Part shown: positions 41,521-50,431 of the stretch, in pieces
Numbering within the stretch: the stretch's first letter is position 1
How the letters are laid out: each line of letters opens with the position of its first letter
Notes under the pieces: generated by a model
Seen by the model: only the letters and a program-made list of their open reading frames with translations
Databases searched by the model: none
Told to the model about the DNA's origin: nothing
Position numbers and translations under genes: made by a program
Assembly (NCBI GenBank): GCA_910577575.1
Contig: CAJTOG010000002.1
Span: 62,001 to 126,000, forward strand
Length of the DNA: 64,000 nt
Reading direction: 5' to 3'
Source of the DNA: an uncultured Ruminococcus sp.
GTDB taxonomy: Bacteria; Bacillota; Clostridia; Oscillospirales; Ruminococcaceae

Positions 41521-42798
41521 TCAATATACAAAATCAAATTCAAAGCCCTCAAGATTTACAGTATCGCCTTCCTGAATTCCCATTTTTTCAAGCTCTGCAA
41601 TAATTCCACTGTTGATAAGAACACGCTGAAAATACTGTAAAGATGAATAGTCATCAGGGTCGATAGTACGCATAATTGGCTGTATCCACGGGGCTTCAAC
41701 ATAATATATGCCATCTTCTTCGGATATTTCAAAATGCTTTCCTGCCCCTGCCATATCGTCAAGTTCAGCCTGCGGAATCGGTTCAGGCTCATACTCCTTA
41801 ATTGGAGGAAGAGTATCAAGAACTTCAGCAATTTTCTTAATGAGTTCGGAAGTACCCTGAGTAGTAGCTGATGAAATGCAGAAAAATGAAAGTCCCTGTT
41901 CTTCAATAAACCTGCGGAAACTGTCAATCTGCTCTTCAGAAGCCATATCTGACTTGTTTGCAGCAACTATCTGCGGACGCTTTGCAAGTTCCTCATCAAA
42001 TTTTGCAAGTTCCTGATTGATAATGCGGAAATCTTCTTCAGGGTCACGGCCTTCAATTCCTGAAACATCCACAACATGAACAATCAGACGGCATCTTTCA
42101 ACATGCCTTAAAAATTCGTGACCAAGGCCAACACCATCGCCTGCTCCCTCAATAAGTCCGGGGATGTCAGCCATGACAAATGATTTTTCTTCATTTGCTT
42201 TTACAACTCCGAGAACAGGAGTAAGAGTTGTGAAATGATAATTTGCAATCTTGGGTTTTGCTGCACTTACAACTGAAATAAGCGTAGATTTTCCGACATT
42301 CGGGAATCCAACAAGTCCGACATCTGCCAAAAGTTTCAGTTCAAGCGTCACTTCAAATTCTTCACCCATATAACCAGGTTTTGCAAATTTAGGAATCTGT
42401 CTTGTGGGTGTAGCAAAATTTGCATTTCCCTTTCCGCCCATTCCGCCCTTCGCAAGTATTTTAGGTTCATCCGTAGACATATCCGCCATAATTCTGCCGG
42501 TATTTGCATCACGGACAAGTGTGCCCCTCGGAACTTTTATAATGAGTGGAGGTGCACTTTTACCTGTACAGTTTCTTGCAGAACCATTTTGACCACGTTC
42601 AGCAACATACTTTCTTTTATATCTGAAATCTATAAGAGTTGAGAAATTGTCATCAACCTGAAAAACAACGTCACCGCCTCGTCCGCCGTCACCCCCGTCA
42701 GGACCGCCTGCTGCAACATATTTTTCTCTGTGAAAAGAAACTGCACCGTCACCGCCGTCTCCTGCTTTGATTTTGATTTTAGCCTTATCAACGAACAT
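41521..42798 (-). CDS. obgE: GTPase ObgE/CgtA
   Basis: The 425-aa protein has the three Obg domains: a glycine-rich N-terminal OBG fold (GGPDGGDGGRGGDVVFQ), a central G domain with GFPNVGKST (Walker A, about residue 165), DIPGLIEGA and NKSD (G4), and a C-terminal OCT domain (about 345-425, present only in many Firmicutes). Obg acts in 50S ribosome assembly and, in spore formers, in stress and sporulation signalling. RBS AAGGAGG precedes ATG 42798. The order rplU-prp-rpmA-obgE is conserved across Firmicutes. Confidence 0.97.
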   Translation of the reverse strand: MFVDKAKIKIKAGDGGDGAVSFHREKYVAAGGPDGGDGGRGGDVVFQVDDNFSTLIDFRYKRKYVAERGQNGSARNCTGKSAPPLIIKVPRGTLVRDANTGRIMADMSTDEPKILAKGGMGGKGNANFATPTRQIPKFAKPGYMGEEFEVTLELKLLADVGLVGFPNVGKSTLISVVSAAKPKIANYHFTTLTPVLGVVKANEEKSFVMADIPGLIEGAGDGVGLGHEFLRHVERCRLIVHVVDVSGIEGRDPEEDFRIINQELAKFDEELAKRPQIVAANKSDMASEEQIDSFRRFIEEQGLSFFCISSATTQGTSELIKKIAEVLDTLPPIKEYEPEPIPQAELDDMAGAGKHFEISEEDGIYYVEAPWIQPIMRTIDPDDYSSLQYFQRVLINSGIIAELEKMGIQEGDTVNLEGFEFDFVY

Positions 42799-42927
42799 TT
42801 TAACCTCCTTGATGGCTTTAATATTACATACAGATATTAATTTGAATATTTATTTTGTATAAATTTCAATACTTAAATATAAACCAGCACAAATTATTTT
42901 TTTATATATAAAAATACTTTTAATGAA

Positions 42928-42953
42928 AAATCCCAAGCCAAAGCTCGGGATTT
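42928..42953 (-). terminator. terminator-like hairpin between rpmA and obgE
   Basis: The stem AATCCCGAGC/GCTTGGGATT (leftward reading, with one GU-type mismatch) is followed by TTTTTC. It lies 19 bases after the rpmA stop, so obgE may be partly uncoupled from the ribosomal operon. Confidence 0.7.
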
Positions 42954-42971
42954 ATGACGCAAAAAACTTGC

Positions 42972-43253
42972 TTACTGTTCTGCGTAAACAGAAACCTTCT
43001 TACGGTCTCTGCCGAGACGCTCAAACTTTACTTTTCCGCTTACTGTTGCGAAAATTGTATCATCTGAACCGATACCCACACCAGTACCCGGGTGAATATG
43101 TGTACCTCTCTGGCGAACTATGATATTGCCAGCCTTAACAAACTGACCGTCAGCACGTTTAACGCCGAGTCTCTTTGACTCTGAGTCACGTCCGTTCTTA
43201 GTAGAACCAACACCCTTTTTATGTGCAAAAAACTGCATACTAATCTTGAACAT
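42972..43253 (-). CDS. rpmA: 50S ribosomal protein L27 with cleavable N-terminal extension
   Basis: The 93-aa protein begins MFKISMQFFA then HKKGVGSTKNGRDSESKRLGVK. The nine-residue extension ending in QFFA before HKKG is the Prp cleavage site found in Firmicutes L27; after removal, mature L27 reaches the peptidyl transferase centre. The core is standard (IIVRQRGTHIHPGTGVGIGSDDTIFA). The prp gene is directly upstream, four bases away. RBS GGAGGTG precedes the ATG. Confidence 0.98.
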   Translation of the reverse strand: MFKISMQFFAHKKGVGSTKNGRDSESKRLGVKRADGQFVKAGNIIVRQRGTHIHPGTGVGIGSDDTIFATVSGKVKFERLGRDRKKVSVYAEQ

Positions 43254-43256
43254 TAT

Positions 43257-43568
43257 TTACACCTCCAAAACAGTGATTTTAATTGTATCTGGAAATTCCT
43301 CCGAAATTGATTCAATGTGAAGTTCAAGCTGTTTGAATATTTTAGATTCTGCAAATTCAGTACGCTTAACCTTACATTCTACAATATTGTTTTCAGAACT
43401 CACATCAGGATTACATCCGAAATCCGAAAGCAGATTGACAGCAAACTGAACTGCCGACGAAACAGAAGCACATACAATATCTTCTCCTACATCAGCATAG
43501 CCTGAATGACCACTGATTCTAAATCCTGAGAATTTTCCGTTTTTTTTATAGAATTTTGCCTGAATCAT
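43257..43568 (-). CDS. prp: ribosomal-processing cysteine protease Prp
   Basis: The 103-aa protein has the Prp active-site pair, His in GHSGYADVGEDIVCASVSSAVQF (about residue 21) and Cys 12 residues later in IVCASVSS. It cleaves the N-terminal extension of L27, an essential step in Firmicutes that have the extension. It is encoded between rplU and rpmA, two bases after the rplU stop, the standard order. Confidence 0.95.
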   Translation of the reverse strand: MIQAKFYKKNGKFSGFRISGHSGYADVGEDIVCASVSSAVQFAVNLLSDFGCNPDVSSENNIVECKVKRTEFAESKIFKQLELHIESISEEFPDTIKITVLEV

Positions 43569-43570
43569 GA

Positions 43571-43882
43571 TTAAGCCTTGATAGCTTCAATCTTAACCTG
43601 AGTATAAGGCTGTCTGTGACCCTGCTTTCTCTTCTCACTCTTCTTTGGCTTGTAAGTGAAAACAGTAATCTTCTTAGCCTTGCCGTTTTTAATAACTTTA
43701 GCTTCAACAGCAGCACCCTCAACGTAAGGAGCACCTACCTTGATACCGTCATCAGCACCAAGAGCAACAACCTTGTCGAAAGTTACAGTTTCATCAGCTT
43801 CAACAGCGAGCTTTTCAATAAAGATAACATCTCCCTGCTTAACCTGATACTGTTTTCCGCCTGTTTCAATAACTGCGTACAT
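43571..43882 (-). CDS. rplU: 50S ribosomal protein L21
   Basis: The 103-aa protein starts MYAVIETGGKQYQVKQGDVIFIEKL and has the C-terminal signature FTYKPKKSEKRKQGHRQPYTQVKIEAI, both typical of L21. It opens the rplU-prp-rpmA operon behind a consensus promoter and a leader of roughly 78 nt that probably forms the L21 autoregulatory RNA. The codon choice is typical of a highly expressed gene. Confidence 0.98.
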   Translation of the reverse strand: MYAVIETGGKQYQVKQGDVIFIEKLAVEADETVTFDKVVALGADDGIKVGAPYVEGAAVEAKVIKNGKAKKITVFTYKPKKSEKRKQGHRQPYTQVKIEAIKA

Positions 43883-43960
43883 TTTATGGCACCTGCCTTT
43901 TCCTAAAACTCGCTGTGTCAGGCGTGCAATGACAACTTTAAAGCCTGTTCACAAGCGGCA
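43883..43960 (-). ncRNA. probable L21 leader (ribosomal protein autoregulatory RNA)
   Basis: Between the promoter and rplU the leftward transcript has about 78 nt that can fold: GCTTGTGAACAGGC-type pairing, then CGCCTGAC and CAGCGAGTTTTAGG directly upstream of the RBS. Position and the CAGCGAGTTTTAGG-type block resemble the L21 leader family of low-GC bacteria, in which excess L21 limits its own operon. Recognition is by memory of the family, not by a covariance search. Confidence 0.55.
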
Positions 43961-43965
43961 ATAAT

Positions 43966-43994
43966 ATTTTAACATATTTTCTTGAATTTGTCAA
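43966..43994 (-). promoter_or_regulatory. sigma-A promoter of rplU-prp-rpmA
   Basis: TTGACA (43989-43994) and TAAAAT (43966-43971), leftward, with 17-bp spacing. The -35 overlaps the last codons of the upstream orphan gene. Confidence 0.82.
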
Positions 43995-44619
43995 GTGTTT
44001 TGCGGGATTTTTTCATAAATTTGATAAATTCCGAAAATTCCACGTTCAGACCACTCCTGATTAAGATAATGAACCATATAATTATATGCATCTTGCCATG
44101 TACTAAACAATCCGTTATCATTTAAGGCTAAAAAATCTTCTGCAAATTCCGTACCCTCATAATCGCAGCCATGCCAGCGACAGATAAACATACAATCACA
44201 TATTATGGAAAATCCGCCGTCAGATTCAGGGGGATATGCAATATCATAACCTATAAATCTATAGCCTTCCGGAATTTCATCATCCGAACCGCTGAGACAT
44301 ACAAACATAAGTTCATAATCCTCATTGTTTTTACACAGCTTCATATAATTAAGCATTTCAGATTCACTGAAAGCAATACTTTCATCAATTTTACTTATTT
44401 CATCAATTCCCATCCTACCTATTCCACGATAGATTTTCAGGAAAAATTCATCAAACTGCAAACCGTACATATTTACAGGATTTTTCTTAAATCTCGGAAG
44501 TTCTTCAGTATAAAGCCTTTCATAGATTTTTTCAGTAAAAAAAGCGACAGCGGAACAGGATAATCAGTTATTTCGGATATAACACCGGTTTCATAACATT
44601 CATAAAAAGTTTTATCCAT
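43991..44619 (-). pseudogene. orphan protein gene interrupted by a frameshift in a T7 run
   Basis: From ATG 44619 the first ~28 codons read MDKTFYECYETGV...DYPVPLSLF, then the frame breaks at the seven-T run (leftward strand, 44537-44543). The rest continues in another frame: FTEKIYERLYTEELPRFKKNPVNMYGLQFDEFF, then ~155 more residues ending EKIPQNT. One extra T restores a 209-residue protein with no internal stop. It is acidic, rich in aromatic residues and has no signal peptide; size and composition resemble immunity-type or SUKH-like bacterial proteins, but this is only a resemblance. Downstream ATGs (44470, MYGLQF) could give a shortened 159-aa product. Confidence 0.6.
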
Positions 44620-44657
44620 AATAATGCCGCCTATTCTCTGCCATATAATTTCAATAA

Positions 44658-45821
44658 TTACCAGACTTTATAATTCTCTGTACCGATTTTAAAGGCTGTT
44701 CCCGGAACATACAAATCCTTTGGTTCATGACCCTGTTCCTGATTGACTTTTTTCAGCTCCCTGAAAGCAACACTGTTGAGAACAATTTTCTGTACATCTT
44801 CCTGAGACGGTCTTTTATTAAGAAATTCAAGAACTACCTGCTGAATATAGAAATATGAACGAAGCTGTGTTTTCTTGAACTCAATCTTTGAATCGCCGTC
44901 AATAAGAAACAGGCTGTCGCCTTCCTGATATCCAAGAGTAAGCTTTGCAAGAATTTCAGGAATAAAAATTCTTACTTCAGCAGCAATATCCTTGTCTCCT
45001 GCAATTTCTTCAAGCTCATCTGCCATTGCCATATATTCGTCACGGTTAGAAACTTTAACCATTTTCTCAAGAGCAGCTCTTGCTGTATTCACAACAGTTT
45101 CCTTCTTGAACGGACATTTATCATCATCTCTCTGAACAAAAAAGCCATACTGCTTTTCACAGATAAATGTTGAAGAAGCGTCCCATGAATCAATATAAGG
45201 CTTAAAGAACTTATGAAGTTCACTGCATACAGAGCCATTGACACGGACTTCAACAATTTCACGGTCCTTGTGTTTTGCAAGATAAATTCTGAGCCAGTAA
45301 TACTTCTTTGAACCAAGATATTTCGGAATCTCATTCTTGATAAAAGCAAGAAGCATAACAGGTTTGGCATTTGTTGATGTACCGATTCTTACAATTGACT
45401 GTGCATACATATCAAAATCGTAGTGCTGATTGAGATATGTTACAGGAATATGAATAGGATTTTTCTTTTCCTTTGCCTGCTCAATCGGATGCCATACTCC
45501 GCCATAGAAAATATCAGCAGCCATTTTAGCAGCTTCCTCATAGTTTTTGCCCTGTGCGTCAACAGGGTCAATCAGCGGTTCGTCAAAATCATCATTATTG
45601 ACGATAAATATAACCTGAACAAGCTTGACTTCTTCTTTTTCTTCATGCTTACCGATTTTTACGTCAATTGTATAGCCTCTGGGCATAATGATACACTCAT
45701 CATAAAGATTTCCCTTGAGTTTCTCATTGAGAGCCTTAAGAACTTCTGCTTTGTAGTCAAATTCCTTTGCTTCTGATGTTCCGTTTTCCTCTGTCTGATT
45801 TTTTTTCTTGAATAATGCCAT
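44658..45821 (-). CDS. 387-aa conserved-looking protein of unknown function
   Basis: The start is placed at ATG 45821 (MALFKKKNQTEENGT) behind AAGGAG; the open frame upstream of it is not supported. The 387-aa soluble protein has a mixed alpha/beta composition, many aromatic and charged residues, no signal peptide and no membrane segment. Readable blocks include VQVIFIVNNDDFDEPLIDP, HIPVTYLNQHYDFDMYAQSIVRIG, KYYWLRIYLAKHKDREIVEVRVNG and a C-terminal helical region. I do not recognise an enzymatic motif. The next gene on the same strand is the frameshifted orphan 38 bases away, which may be a partner. Confidence 0.7.
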   Translation of the reverse strand: MALFKKKNQTEENGTSEAKEFDYKAEVLKALNEKLKGNLYDECIIMPRGYTIDVKIGKHEEKEEVKLVQVIFIVNNDDFDEPLIDPVDAQGKNYEEAAKMAADIFYGGVWHPIEQAKEKKNPIHIPVTYLNQHYDFDMYAQSIVRIGTSTNAKPVMLLAFIKNEIPKYLGSKKYYWLRIYLAKHKDREIVEVRVNGSVCSELHKFFKPYIDSWDASSTFICEKQYGFFVQRDDDKCPFKKETVVNTARAALEKMVKVSNRDEYMAMADELEEIAGDKDIAAEVRIFIPEILAKLTLGYQEGDSLFLIDGDSKIEFKKTQLRSYFYIQQVVLEFLNKRPSQEDVQKIVLNSVAFRELKKVNQEQGHEPKDLYVPGTAFKIGTENYKVW

Positions 45822-45926
45822 CTGTGATTTCTCCTTGTTAAATATTATTTTTATTGCAGTACTACACAAAGACCGCAGATTACTGATAATATATAAATTG
45901 CGGGCTTTATGCAGCACTGCCAGTAA

Positions 45927-45972
45927 ACCGGAGACGTTCAGGAGATTTTTATCTCCCTGAAGCAAAACCGGT
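45927..45972. repeat. nested inverted repeat between prmA and the 387-aa gene
   Basis: The outer arms ACCGG (45927-45931) and CCGGT (45968-45972) enclose an inner arm pair TTCAGGAGAT (45937-45946) and ATCTCCCTGAA (45951-45961, one bulged base). In leftward reading it follows prmA by 16 bases but has no T tract, so it is either a weak terminator or a structured leader for the 387-aa gene. Confidence 0.5.
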
Positions 45973-45987
45973 ATTTTATGAATTATG

Positions 45988-46950
45988 TTATATTGTAAAC
46001 TGAGCAGCTGCCCAGCCCTCTTTTATATTTATATTCTGCCTTATGAATCCGACGCTTTCAATTGCTTTCAAAACTTCTTCCATACGTTCCTCAATAATAC
46101 CTGAAACTATGAGAATACCACCAGTTTTAAGATAACGTACAAAATAATCCTTCATGGCAATAAGAACATCAGCAACAATATTTGCTGTAATTATGTCATA
46201 TTTTCCGTCAATTTTTTCAGCAAGCGACTCATCACAAAGAATATTACCAAAAAAAGTCCTGTACTTTTCATCAGGTATATTATTTTTATGTGCATTTTCT
46301 TTTGCAGCTGCAACAGCATTTTCTTCAATATCAACTGCTGAGGCATTATCAGCACCCAGAAGTATGGAAGCAATTGAAAGTATACCGCTTCCGCATCCCA
46401 TATCAAGAACAGTATCTCCCTTTTTTATGCATTCGTCCAAAAACTCAAGACATAACCGTGTTGTATGATGCTGTCCGGTACCGAAACTTGATGCGGGGTC
46501 AATTTCAAGCACAATACGCTCTTTATCGCTGTAATTTTCCCATGAAGGCTTGACCGCCAGATTTTTTCCGACTTTGAAAGGCTTGAAATACTGTTTCCAG
46601 TTATTAGCCCAGTCCTCTTCACGTATACTGGAGAACTCTGCTTCCAAGCGTCCATAAATATCTTCACTGTCAATTGACTTCATTTCAGAAAGCATTGATT
46701 TTACTGCCAATAACATATCTGCTCCCTGATTATTACATGGCAGGTAAACTGTAATACTTGTTTCGCAGTCTGCAAGACCCATTAAATCTTCATCAATATA
46801 ATCCCACTGACCGTTCTTGTTTTGAAGAAATTCATTGAAATCCCCTGAGTCTTTTATAACAAAGCCCTTTATTCCAATATCCATGAGCTTTGAACACAGA
46901 ATTTCAATGCCCTCAGCCGTTGTATATATACTGACTTCAGTCCATTCCAT
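45988..46950 (-). CDS. prmA: ribosomal protein L11 methyltransferase
   Basis: The 320-aa protein has an N-terminal substrate-recognition region (residues ~1-130) and a class I SAM methyltransferase domain: DPASSFGTGQHHTTRLCLEFLD, then DMGCGSGILSIASILLGADNASAVDIEENAVAAAKEN (SAM loop and acidic residue), and NIVADVLIAM. PrmA trimethylates L11 in the ribosome stalk. RBS AAAGGAGG precedes ATG 46950. It shares direction with the dockerin gene 17 bases upstream, so they may be co-transcribed. Confidence 0.95.
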   Translation of the reverse strand: MEWTEVSIYTTAEGIEILCSKLMDIGIKGFVIKDSGDFNEFLQNKNGQWDYIDEDLMGLADCETSITVYLPCNNQGADMLLAVKSMLSEMKSIDSEDIYGRLEAEFSSIREEDWANNWKQYFKPFKVGKNLAVKPSWENYSDKERIVLEIDPASSFGTGQHHTTRLCLEFLDECIKKGDTVLDMGCGSGILSIASILLGADNASAVDIEENAVAAAKENAHKNNIPDEKYRTFFGNILCDESLAEKIDGKYDIITANIVADVLIAMKDYFVRYLKTGGILIVSGIIEERMEEVLKAIESVGFIRQNINIKEGWAAAQFTI

Positions 46951-46966
46951 CAGGAAAATCCTCCTT

Positions 46967-48109
46967 TTAAATATTAATTATCTGTAAATAGCTGATAACA
47001 TCAGCATAATCAACAATTCCGTCATTGTTTACATCAGCTGCCAGAAGTTCAGATGCTGAAAGAGTAGAAATACCATTAGGCAGAAGCTTTTTCTGCTGTA
47101 AATATGTATTAAGAAGTGCGAGGTCATATTTGTCAACACTTCCATCGTTATTTATGTCGCCAGCAAGCTGATTACATGTTTGAGTCTTAGTAAGCATACC
47201 GATATCAACCCAGCCTATAAAATCATTAGATTCAATCAATCCATAACTTCCATTATATTCCGAAATGTTCACAACATTTCCTTTTGTAAGAACAGTTGAA
47301 ATATTTCCGCTTTCAACATCTGAATAAACATTTACAGGTTCTTCATTTTTCACCAAGTACTCATCCTTGTAAGCATCTGTTTCATTTTTAACAGGTGTAT
47401 TATAACTGACAGCAGGCGATTTATTACCTTTTAATGCCCAGTACTCACCCTGTAAACCGTCCGGATACGCAGTATATAAATCACTTTCATCCTTTGCCGG
47501 GTCACACATGACAATATTTCCGTCATTCTTAACATCTTCAATGTATACCCAGTGAAAACCGCCATATGGAAGGGCAACTCTTGCAATAATGTGCCAGCCC
47601 TCTGACATCATAGTGCTTATTTCAGAAGCTGCGGAATACTTTTCCGTACTTAAAAGATAATCATCCTTACCCCATTCAATCTGCGGAATAAGCTGATGAA
47701 CAGTACCCCAGCTTGCAATTGCTCCGCCGGAAGTAAATCCATTTACATTTGTATAAGCGTTTGCGAGTACTGACGGATTGAATTGTTCAATATCAGTTAT
47801 TCCAAGATTTTCCATTGCTGTGCTGTCTATAGAATCAGAATGAACAGCCATTATTGCAAGTGAAGTAAGCAGACAGCCTGACTGCCTGATAGTACTTCCA
47901 CCCATTGATGTATCTCCCCAACGCCCATCAAGCTGACTCCATGAACGGTATTCATCATAAACCGAATCTGATACTGATGCTATTTCCGGATATACAACAT
48001 CTTCAGCCATAGAAGCTGTAGGTATCATAAAACATAATGACATTACAAACGCTGAAACTGCACTGAAAATTTTCTTTCCTGAATTTTGTTGTTGATGCAA
48101 ATGCTGCAT
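46967..48109 (-). CDS. secreted papain-fold (C39-like) protein with SH3-like and type I dockerin domains
   Basis: The start is placed at ATG 48109 (MQHLHQQQNSGKKIF), nine bases after GGAGG. The 380-aa protein has a signal peptide (cleaved near SMA-ED, about residue 36), a C39-like peptidase-fold domain (about 50-235) with Cys in QSGCLLTSLAI, His in GFHWVYIEDV and Asp in IVMCDPAKD, an SH3-like module (about 255-310, PVNVYSD...KGNVVNI...GWVDIG) and a C-terminal type I dockerin (about 316-380) with two Ca-binding repeats, GDINNDGSVDKYDLALL and ADVNNDGIVDYADVISYL. The dockerin would plug it into a cohesin scaffold at the cell surface. The peptide target is unknown; it could be a protease or a transglutaminase-like enzyme. 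Confidence 0.85.
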   Translation of the reverse strand: MQHLHQQQNSGKKIFSAVSAFVMSLCFMIPTASMAEDVVYPEIASVSDSVYDEYRSWSQLDGRWGDTSMGGSTIRQSGCLLTSLAIMAVHSDSIDSTAMENLGITDIEQFNPSVLANAYTNVNGFTSGGAIASWGTVHQLIPQIEWGKDDYLLSTEKYSAASEISTMMSEGWHIIARVALPYGGFHWVYIEDVKNDGNIVMCDPAKDESDLYTAYPDGLQGEYWALKGNKSPAVSYNTPVKNETDAYKDEYLVKNEEPVNVYSDVESGNISTVLTKGNVVNISEYNGSYGLIESNDFIGWVDIGMLTKTQTCNQLAGDINNDGSVDKYDLALLNTYLQQKKLLPNGISTLSASELLAADVNNDGIVDYADVISYLQIINI

Positions 48110-48138
48110 TGGTACCAACCTCCTTAATTTTTCACAAC

Positions 48139-50427
48139 CTATTTGTTGCGAATACTCTTCCTCTTCCCTGATGCTCTTTTCAATTCCTTCAGGGCATCAT
48201 AAGCAGAAACATAATCTCTCATTGCGTCTGCCTTATCAATTTCTGTAAGTTCTTCACCTCCATATTCTGCCTTTTCAAAAATCAAAGCAGTATCTGAAAT
48301 ATCTGCACCGGACATACTTTTCACAGCTCTTTCAGCTTCATGAGCCGTACTTGATGCAGAAATTCCATATAGCCGGCATATGCGGTGTATTACGGACAAA
48401 ACTGCTTTATTCGGATTCCGGCGTTTATTTACAAATATAAAAAATCTGTGAACAAGAACGGGCATAAAAAATATCAGAACCAATACAAAAACCGCTGCTG
48501 TCAGAAGTAAAATTCCCGTTTTGGAAAGCAACGATACGGCTTGTCTCTCACTTTCAGAAACCTGCGTATTTGCAGAAGTCATTGTAGGTTCAAAGCTTAC
48601 CCAGCCAAACCCCTTAATATAAAGTTCAGGAAAGCCATGGGCATCCCTTGCGGTAATAACATATAAACTGTCATCTTCTTTGTCAGGATTATATTTTGTA
48701 TGCATATTGAATCCCTCACAATAGCGTGCAGGTATTCCGGAAGCTCTTGCAAGAAGCGTCATTGCAGTTGCATATTCATAACAGACACCTGTTTTTGTAT
48801 CAAACAGGAAATCTTCTGCATTTTCCCCTGCTTCCTTACGATAATCCAGGTCATATACATATCCGTTAAGAATAAAATACCATTCAATCGCTTTTGCCTT
48901 ATCATAATCAGAATTAAGACCTGAAGTTATATTCTGAGCAAGGCTGAAGATTTTTTTATTGTCACCATAATCAAGCAGTATTTCTTCAAAAGAATCATAA
49001 AGCAAATTAGTATTAAGCACATACCAATAATGATTGAGAATATCATAATTTTCATCAGATGCATATGTTTCATCAAGCATACTGTCAATTATATCATACG
49101 CAGAATGAAGCATTTCAGAATAATTTTCAACTCTGCCCAGAACATCAACTGCTTTTTTGTTCTGTTCATTATCAAAAAATCCGTCAGGAAGATAATTATA
49201 TCTGAAATTCTCATTATAAGCAAATCTTTCAGCACTACTGCTGCTGATTACATTTCCTGACCTTGAAAGCATAATTTCATTTTTATATGATGTTTCAAGC
49301 ATTTCCGATACACTCTGTGGAACAGGTGTTCTTGTACCATCCTGATAAGATGAAAATATACTCATCTCTTTCTTTTCGGGATATATAAATTCAAATCCTG
49401 AATATTCAGAAAGACCATAAGTTTCGGCAAAATTACTGTCAAGACCTGCGGCATAAAAAACCGCATCGCATAATTCACCATTCATTGTTATATCAAACGG
49501 AACATCTGAAAATGTATAGCATAAGTTATCCATATCACTCAGCGACCACGAATCAGTCTTATAGTCATAATTTGAAAAAGTTGAAGTTTTCAGTCTGAGT
49601 GGTTCGGGAGAATTTGCATAATAAAGAGGATTATCATTAGTCTGTCCTCTGAATTGCTGACCATTTGCTGTATCACGGAAAACATTCAGCATCTCAACAA
49701 GCTTGTCCGTGAAAGCATCCGCATTAATAAGTGTCTCAAGAACAGTCCTGTCGGCTTCAATTTCAGGTTTAGGAATAACAGAAGCAATAATAGCAAAAAT
49801 TGCCGTAAATATTATTCCCGATTTCCATGATTCAAGCTTGTCCACAATAATAGTATCCTTGCTGCCGTTTAGTTGTCTAAAATATGTAAGAATTACAATA
49901 TATCCAACTGCAAGAGAAATTATATATCCTATGGGCATTTCCTCATATTCTTTGCCATATATTGAAAATGGAACTATCATAATAAGGAAAGTCATGAAAA
50001 CTCTGTACCGGACTCGTGTAAAAAAATAAAATACTGATGCCATGAATATAAAAAAGAATAAAAACATAGCAAGCGTATACCATTTATTATACTGTAGAGA
50101 GTCCTGCGGAGTCATAAACCATATCGGAAAGGAAATAGGATAATTTTCCGTTCCTTTCCGTATGCACCGGTCCATTAACCTAAAAAACAAGCCTGCCACA
50201 AGAATATAACCTACAGTACCGATAAACTTATGCCTGGTCATATAGTCAAAAAGGCGGAAAATAAACCAACCGATAATATAGCTTGTTATACCATATATAA
50301 GTGCCAGACTGTCTCTGTAATGATACATCACTGACGATACAATCAAAGCAACATAAATCAGAACAGGGTCAAAAATTGTTCTGATGAAAAAAGCTTTTTG
50401 TTTTCCATTTTTAACAGTTTCAGTCAT
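48139..50427 (-). CDS. TgpA-like membrane protein with extracytoplasmic transglutaminase domain
   Basis: The start is placed at ATG 50427 (MTETVKNGKQKAFF), five bases after the DUF58 stop. The 762-aa protein has about six N-terminal membrane segments (residues ~20-200), a large outer region, a transglutaminase-like domain (about 510-610) with Cys in KTGVCYEYATAMTLLARASGIPARYCEGF and His/Asp in ITARDAHGFPELYIKGFGWVSFEPT, one more membrane helix (about 635-660) and a cytosolic tail. It is the third gene of the MoxR-DUF58-transglutaminase operon. The substrate is unknown; the enzyme fold usually acts as a protease or cross-linker at the envelope. Confidence 0.88.
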   Translation of the reverse strand: MTETVKNGKQKAFFIRTIFDPVLIYVALIVSSVMYHYRDSLALIYGITSYIIGWFIFRLFDYMTRHKFIGTVGYILVAGLFFRLMDRCIRKGTENYPISFPIWFMTPQDSLQYNKWYTLAMFLFFFIFMASVFYFFTRVRYRVFMTFLIMIVPFSIYGKEYEEMPIGYIISLAVGYIVILTYFRQLNGSKDTIIVDKLESWKSGIIFTAIFAIIASVIPKPEIEADRTVLETLINADAFTDKLVEMLNVFRDTANGQQFRGQTNDNPLYYANSPEPLRLKTSTFSNYDYKTDSWSLSDMDNLCYTFSDVPFDITMNGELCDAVFYAAGLDSNFAETYGLSEYSGFEFIYPEKKEMSIFSSYQDGTRTPVPQSVSEMLETSYKNEIMLSRSGNVISSSSAERFAYNENFRYNYLPDGFFDNEQNKKAVDVLGRVENYSEMLHSAYDIIDSMLDETYASDENYDILNHYWYVLNTNLLYDSFEEILLDYGDNKKIFSLAQNITSGLNSDYDKAKAIEWYFILNGYVYDLDYRKEAGENAEDFLFDTKTGVCYEYATAMTLLARASGIPARYCEGFNMHTKYNPDKEDDSLYVITARDAHGFPELYIKGFGWVSFEPTMTSANTQVSESERQAVSLLSKTGILLLTAAVFVLVLIFFMPVLVHRFFIFVNKRRNPNKAVLSVIHRICRLYGISASSTAHEAERAVKSMSGADISDTALIFEKAEYGGEELTEIDKADAMRDYVSAYDALKELKRASGKRKSIRNK

Positions 50428-50431
50428 ATTT

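Noticed and set aside
43616..43906. ORF opposite rplU
   Set aside because: It is antisense to a certain ribosomal protein gene, has no RBS, and its composition follows the complementary codons.
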